DNA of 64,000 bases from Corynebacterium sphenisci DSM 44792. GTDB taxonomy: Bacteria; Actinomycetota; Actinomycetes; Mycobacteriales; Mycobacteriaceae. A model generated the notes under the pieces. It was given only the letters and a program-made list of their open reading frames with translations. It searched no databases and had not been told where the DNA came from. Where the stretch lies: NCBI RefSeq assembly GCF_001941505.1, contig NZ_CP009248.1:2294001-2358000 (forward strand), given 5' to 3'. The translations under genes and the position numbers were made by a program. Below are positions 60,147 to 64,000 of the stretch, piece after piece; positions within the stretch are counted from its first letter, which is position 1, and the number at the start of each line of letters is the position of its first letter.

Positions 60147-60926
60147 TCAGGCCGCGCCCGCCGCGCTCCCGGCCGCCGTCCAACGGTCGGCGACCACCGG
60201 GGCCAGGCGCGCCCCCAGCGGCTCGGCGGCGAGCACCCGGCCCGGCCCGGCCGCGGTCCACGCCCCGGCGGGCACCCGCCGCCGCGCCGCATCCCAGAGC
60301 AGCCCCGGGGCGGTGAACAGCGGCGCGAGCACCAGCGCCCGGCCGTCCTGCGCGGCCCGGGCCCGGGCCGCGGGCAGTTCCGCGGTGAACCGCGGCGCCC
60401 CGGCGCCGACGCAGAAGGCGTGCCGCACCCGGCCCGGCCAGCGCCCGTCCAGGCGGCGGGCGAACCCGGCGACCGCGGCATTGGCCGCCGCATCGGAGGA
60501 GCCCACGGCCACCACCAGGACGTCGGCGCCGCCGGCCGCGCCGGCCGCGCCCGCCGCGGCCCGGATCGAGCCCAGCATCGCCCGGGCCACCGGCTCGCCG
60601 AGGCCCAGGCCCGGGGCGATGCCCAGGCGCACCCCGGTGGCGGCCTCCGCGGCGGCGGCCTGGGCGGGCAGGTCCACGCGGCGGTGGAAGGCCCCGGTGA
60701 ACAGCAGCGGGGCCACCACGGCGGCGCGCCGCCCGGCCGCGGCGAGCCCCGCGCAGGCCCCGGCGAGATCCGGTGCGCCGAACTCCAGCCAGGTCAGCCG
60801 CACCGCCGCCGGCCCGCCGGCGGCCGGGGCGGGCAGCCGGGCGGCGACCGCGCGGGTGAGCCCGGCCAGGGCCGGCGCGGCGCCCGGGTGCCGGCTGCCG
60901 TGCGCGCAGAGCAGCAGCGCGCTCAC
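60147..60926 (-). CDS. cysY: CbiX/SirB-type sirohydrochlorin chelatase (CysY-like)
   Basis: 259 residues with GTG start overlapping the cysN stop (GTGA). The N-terminus LLLCAHGSRHPGAAPAL carries the metal-binding His; VVAPLLFTGAFHRRVDLP and a second repeat with ALVLAPLFTAPGLLWD are typical of two-domain CbiX proteins. In C. glutamicum the equivalent last genes of the cys operon were proposed to insert iron for siroheme, the cofactor of sulfite reductase. The protein is unusually Ala-rich. Confidence 0.85.
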   Translation of the reverse strand: MSALLLCAHGSRHPGAAPALAGLTRAVAARLPAPAAGGPAAVRLTWLEFGAPDLAGACAGLAAAGRRAAVVAPLLFTGAFHRRVDLPAQAAAAEAATGVRLGIAPGLGLGEPVARAMLGSIRAAAGAAGAAGGADVLVVAVGSSDAAANAAVAGFARRLDGRWPGRVRHAFCVGAGAPRFTAELPAARARAAQDGRALVLAPLFTAPGLLWDAARRRVPAGAWTAAGPGRVLAAEPLGARLAPVVADRWTAAGSAAGAA

Positions 60927-62230
60927 CGCACCAGCCCGGCGGCGAGGGTGTCCCCGTCGGCCGGGTCGACCAGCAGGAGCACCCCGATCCGGGAGAAGCC
61001 GGCGATGGCGCCGCCGCGGTGCGGCTCCACCGGCAGCGCGGCGGCGAGCTCGATGCGCACCTCGGCGAGATCATTGGCGGCCAGCCGGTCCGCGCCGGCG
61101 GCGCCCGCCCCGGTGTCCACGTCGATGAGCCGGCGCACCTCGGCGACCCGGGCGCGCACCTCCGCGGCGCCGTGGCGCAGCAGCACGGTGCGGCCGACCG
61201 GCAGCGGGCGATCGGCCAGGTGCACCACGGTGGCCCCGATGGCCCGGGTGGGCTCCGGCGGCGCCACCGCGATGAGGTCCCCGCGGGCCAGGTCCACCTG
61301 GGCGTCGAGGGTGAGCGCCACCGAGTCCCCGGCGGCGGCGGAGTCCACCGGATCCCCGGAGCGGGTCAGCCCGGTGATCCGGGCCCGCCGGCCGCCGGGG
61401 AGGTCCACGCGGTCGCCGGGGCGCACCCGGCCGGCGGCGATCCGCCCCGCGTAGCCGCGGTAGTCGCCCTCGGGGTGGCGCAGCACGGTCTCCACCGGCA
61501 GCCGCAGATCCGCCGCGGCGGCCGCGGCCGCGTCCGCGGCGAGGTCGAGGCCCTCGAGCAGCTCCAGCACCGCCGGGCCCGCGTACCAGGGGGTGCGCGC
61601 GGAGCGGGCGACCACGTTGTCCCCGTCCAGGGCGCTCACCGGCACCACGTCGATCCCGGGCAGGCCGAGCCGGGCGCCGAGCTCGCGGACCTCGGCCTCG
61701 ATGGCCCGGAAGGGCGCCTCGGCGAAGTCCAGCAGGTCGATCTTGTTCACCGCGACGATGAGGTGGCGCACCCCGAGCAGCGCGGCCACGGTGGCGTGCC
61801 GGCGGGTCTGGGTGACCACCCCGTGCCGGGCGTCGACGAGCAGCACCACCGCCTCCGCGGTGGACATGCCGGTGACCGTGTTGCGGGTGTACTGCTCGTG
61901 GCCGGGGCAGTCGGCGAGGATGAAGGAGCGCGCCGGGGTGGCGAAGTAGCGGTGCGCCACGTCGATGGTGATGCCCTGCTCCCGTTCCGCGCGCAGCCCG
62001 TCGACGAGCAGGGCGAGGTCCACGCCCGAGCGGCCGCGGGCGGCGGAGCCGGCGGCGACCGCGTCGTACTGGTCGGCGAGGATGCTGCGGGTGTCGTGCA
62101 GCAGCCGGCCGACGAAGGTGGATTTGCCGTCGTCGACGCTGCCGGCGGTGCACAGCCGCAGCGCCGCCCGGGCGCCGGGTCCGGCGCCGGCGGCCGGGGC
62201 GGGGTCGATGGTGGTGATCGGGGCGGCCAT
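60923..62230 (-). CDS. cysN: Sulfate adenylyltransferase subunit 1 (GTPase)
   Basis: 435 residues. GTPase motifs: GSVDDGKSTFVGRLLHDT (P-loop), REQGITIDVAHRYF, DCPGHEQYTRN and NKIDLLDF. It couples GTP hydrolysis to adenylation of sulfate by CysD. There is no APS kinase (CysC) domain, consistent with direct APS reduction. It overlaps cysD (TGATG) and cysY (GTGA). Confidence 0.96.
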   Translation of the reverse strand: MAAPITTIDPAPAAGAGPGARAALRLCTAGSVDDGKSTFVGRLLHDTRSILADQYDAVAAGSAARGRSGVDLALLVDGLRAEREQGITIDVAHRYFATPARSFILADCPGHEQYTRNTVTGMSTAEAVVLLVDARHGVVTQTRRHATVAALLGVRHLIVAVNKIDLLDFAEAPFRAIEAEVRELGARLGLPGIDVVPVSALDGDNVVARSARTPWYAGPAVLELLEGLDLAADAAAAAAADLRLPVETVLRHPEGDYRGYAGRIAAGRVRPGDRVDLPGGRRARITGLTRSGDPVDSAAAGDSVALTLDAQVDLARGDLIAVAPPEPTRAIGATVVHLADRPLPVGRTVLLRHGAAEVRARVAEVRRLIDVDTGAGAAGADRLAANDLAEVRIELAAALPVEPHRGGAIAGFSRIGVLLLVDPADGDTLAAGLVR

Positions 62231-63201
62231 CAGAAGTAGCCCTCCTTCTTGCGGTCCTCCATGGCGGACTCGGACAGTCGGTCATCGGCGCGGGTGGCGC
62301 CGCGTTCGGTGAGCCGGGAGCGGCGCAGCTCCGCCTGCACCGCGGCGATGTCGGCGGCCTCGGACTCCACCGCCCCGGTGCAGCTCATATCGCCCACGGT
62401 GCGGTAGCGCACCCGGCGGGTGACCAGCCGCTCTCCCTCCCGGGGCCCGCCCCAGTCGCCGGGCGCCAGCCACATCCCGTCCCGGGCGAAGACCTCCCGC
62501 TCGTGGGCGTAGTAGATGGCGGGCAGGGCCAGCCCCCGGGCGGCGATGTAGGCCCACACGTCGGCCTCGGTCCAATTGGAGATCGGGAACACCCGGATGT
62601 TCTCCCCGGGCGCGTGCCGGCCGTTGTACAGGCCCCACAGCTCCGGGCGCTGCCGGCGCGGGTCCCAGCCGCCGAAGGGGTCCCGGACGCTGAACACCCG
62701 CTCCTTGGCGCGGGCCTTCTCCTCATCCCGGCGGGCCCCGCCGAGCAGGGCGTCGTAGCCGCGTTCGGCGATGGTCTCCACCAGCGGCACGGTCTGCAGC
62801 CGGTTGCGGGAGCCGTCCGCGCGCTCGGCGAGTTCCCCGCGGTCGATCCAGTCCTGCACCCGGGCGATGTGCAGGCGCACCCCCTCCTCGGCGGCGACCC
62901 GGTCCCGGAACTCGATCACCTCCGGGAAGTTGTGCCCGGTGTCGATGTGCAGCAGCTCCACCGGGGGCGGGGCCGGGGCGAAGGCGCGGCGGGCCAGCTC
63001 GAGCACCACCACGGAGTCCTTGCCCCCGGAGAACAGCAGGCCCATCCGGTCGAATTGGCCGGCGGCCTGCCGGATCACGTCGATGCCCTCGGCCTCGAGC
63101 TCGGCCAGGCGGGGGTCCGGGTCCGGTGGCGCGCCGGGGCCGGGGCGCCCGGCGGCGGGGTCGTCGGGGCGGGTCTGGTGCTGGGTGATGGTGGTGGTCA
63201 T
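62230..63201 (-). CDS. cysD: Sulfate adenylyltransferase subunit 2
   Basis: 323 residues. PP-loop SGGKDSVVVLELARRAF and LLHIDTGHNFPEVIEFRD bind ATP; GGARRDEEKARAKERVFS and NIRVFPISNWTEADVWAYI are typical. Adenylates sulfate to APS together with CysN. It starts at ATG 63201 inside the cysH stop (ATGA); ATG 63216 is an alternative but would overlap cysH more. The Pro/Asp-rich N-terminus of 30 residues is longer than in E. coli. Confidence 0.96.
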   Translation of the reverse strand: MTTTITQHQTRPDDPAAGRPGPGAPPDPDPRLAELEAEGIDVIRQAAGQFDRMGLLFSGGKDSVVVLELARRAFAPAPPPVELLHIDTGHNFPEVIEFRDRVAAEEGVRLHIARVQDWIDRGELAERADGSRNRLQTVPLVETIAERGYDALLGGARRDEEKARAKERVFSVRDPFGGWDPRRQRPELWGLYNGRHAPGENIRVFPISNWTEADVWAYIAARGLALPAIYYAHEREVFARDGMWLAPGDWGGPREGERLVTRRVRYRTVGDMSCTGAVESEAADIAAVQAELRRSRLTERGATRADDRLSESAMEDRKKEGYF

Positions 63202-63947
63202 GTGTGCAGTCCGCATTCGGTCTTCTCGTGCCCGGACCAGCGTCCGGAGCGGGGGTCGGCGCCCGGGGCGACCCGGGCGGTGCAGGGGGCGCAGCCGATG
63301 CTGGGGTAGCCGGCGCGGGTCAGGGGGTGCACGATGAGCTCGTGCTCGGCGATGTAGCGCGCGACGTCGGCCTCGGTCCAGGCGGCCAGCGGGTTGAGCT
63401 TCAGCCGCCCGGTGCGGTCGACCTCCAGCACCGGGGTGCGCGCCCGGGTGGGCGCGTCGCAGCGCTTCAGCCCGCTCACCCAGGCCAGGTAGGGCCGCGT
63501 CACCGCCGCCAGCGGCCGGACCTTGCGCAGCGCGCAGCAGCGGCCCGGGTCCCGGGCCCACAGGTCCGGGCCCTCCGCGGCGTCCTGTTCCGCGGGGGTG
63601 GCCTCCGGGGTGACGGTGCGCAGCCGGCCGGGGTAGCGCTCGGCGACCGCCGCGGCCACGGCCAGGGTCTCGGGGAAGTGGTAGCCGGTGTCCAGGAAGA
63701 TCAGGTCCGCCTCCGGCGCGTGCCGGGCGGCGAGATCGGCGAGCACCGTGTCCTGCATGGACAGGGTCACCGCCAGCGGGCCGCGGACGTGCCCGGCGGC
63801 CCAGGCGAGGATCCCGGCGGCGTCCATCCCCTCCAGGGCGGGCCCGTGGTCCAGGGCCAGGCCCAGCAGCCGGCGGGCGATCGCCGGGTCGGCCAGGGCG
63901 TCCGGGGCCGCCGCGGCGGCGTCGGCGCGGATCAGCTCGGCGCTCAT
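63198..63947 (-). CDS. cysH: Phosphoadenylyl/adenylyl-sulfate reductase (APS-type, 4Fe-4S)
   Basis: 249 residues. The cysteine pairs RCCALRKV and IGCAPCT ligate a 4Fe-4S cluster, which marks the APS-specific class; KTECGLH at the C-terminus has the catalytic Cys. ADLIFLDTGYHFPETL is the PP-loop-like substrate region. Reduces APS to sulfite. No cysC in the operon, so APS is the expected substrate. It is co-translated with cysD. Confidence 0.95.
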   Translation of the reverse strand: MSAELIRADAAAAAPDALADPAIARRLLGLALDHGPALEGMDAAGILAWAAGHVRGPLAVTLSMQDTVLADLAARHAPEADLIFLDTGYHFPETLAVAAAVAERYPGRLRTVTPEATPAEQDAAEGPDLWARDPGRCCALRKVRPLAAVTRPYLAWVSGLKRCDAPTRARTPVLEVDRTGRLKLNPLAAWTEADVARYIAEHELIVHPLTRAGYPSIGCAPCTARVAPGADPRSGRWSGHEKTECGLHT

Positions 63948-64000
63948 GCGATCACCGCCCGGGGGGCGTGGCCGTGCAGTTTCACGGTGAACACCCGGCA
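63944..64000 (-). CDS. C-terminal end of the gene upstream of cysH (runs off the right edge)
   Basis: The last 18 codons read CRVFTVKLHGHAPRAVIA and end in TGA at 63946-63944, overlapping the cysH ATG (ATGA). In C. glutamicum the genes before cysH are cysI and cysX (a ferredoxin-like protein); this could be the end of either. The fragment is too short to identify. Confidence 0.5.
   Translation of the reverse strand, partial: CRVFTVKLHGHAPRAVIA

Overview
This is chromosomal DNA from a very high-GC actinobacterium (well above 70 % G+C by eye, third codon positions almost all G/C). Gene content and order point to Corynebacterium or a close relative. From memory of Corynebacterium maps, these blocks are characteristic: dacB-tilS-hpt-ftsH-folE with divergent ppa; def with a CG3035-type N-acetylglutamate synthase and xthA; glnX-glnH-pknG followed by ackA-pta and an FprA-type reductase; and cysH-D-N-Y. 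No rRNA, tRNA, insertion sequence, prophage or CRISPR array was found. Coding density is very high. Many genes overlap by 1-4 bases (ATGA, GTGA, TGATG), and many monocistronic genes seem to be transcribed without a leader.

Layout. 1-7185 (minus): dacB, an amidase, tilS, hpt, ftsH and the start of folE. 7297-8838 (plus): ppa, an AhpD-like peroxidase component and a rhodanese. 8933-15074 (plus): a MarR regulator overlapping a 1317-residue Pls/PosA-type peptide synthetase that resembles epsilon-poly-lysine synthetase and carries a lysine-like specificity code, then a GltB-like FMN/Fe-S protein. 15102-17883 (minus): ppk2 and groEL, the latter under two tandem CIRCE operators. 18133-20329 (plus): an M20 dipeptidase and a stand-alone LeuA-type regulatory domain preceded by a possible attenuator leader.

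20415-32099 (minus) is a nine-gene surface-polysaccharide operon. In transcription order it holds a polyprenyl glycosylphosphotransferase, a GT4 glycosyltransferase, a polymerase fused in frame to a BY-type tyrosine kinase, a low-molecular-weight tyrosine phosphatase, a flippase, a second GT4 enzyme, two HxxxDG acyltransferase-like paralogues and an LCP ligase. Neighbouring genes overlap throughout. The scheme is a Wzx/Wzy-type capsule pathway with kinase/phosphatase control, probable acylation of the glycan and LCP attachment to the wall.

32313-38863 (plus) is a complete mrpA-G cation/proton antiporter operon with MrpA and MrpB fused. 38988-49456 holds mostly small units: a YbdK-type ligase, small membrane and lipoproteins, a LytR_C protein, a DUF3263 protein, def with the acetylglutamate synthase, an RDD protein, xthA, a second MarR regulator, an ABC exporter and a Nudix hydrolase. 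49581-54672 is glnX-glnH-pknG, the extracytoplasmic amino-acid sensing pathway that controls 2-oxoglutarate dehydrogenase through OdhI. Then come an L,D-transpeptidase, ackA-pta, fprA and, to the right edge, the assimilatory sulfate reduction genes cysH-cysD-cysN-cysY.

The most interesting items are the predicted poly-lysine synthetase with its MarR partner, the acyltransferase pair and polymerase-kinase fusion in the polysaccharide operon, the LeuA-domain orphan with its leader ORF, and the recurring leaderless-promoter pattern.
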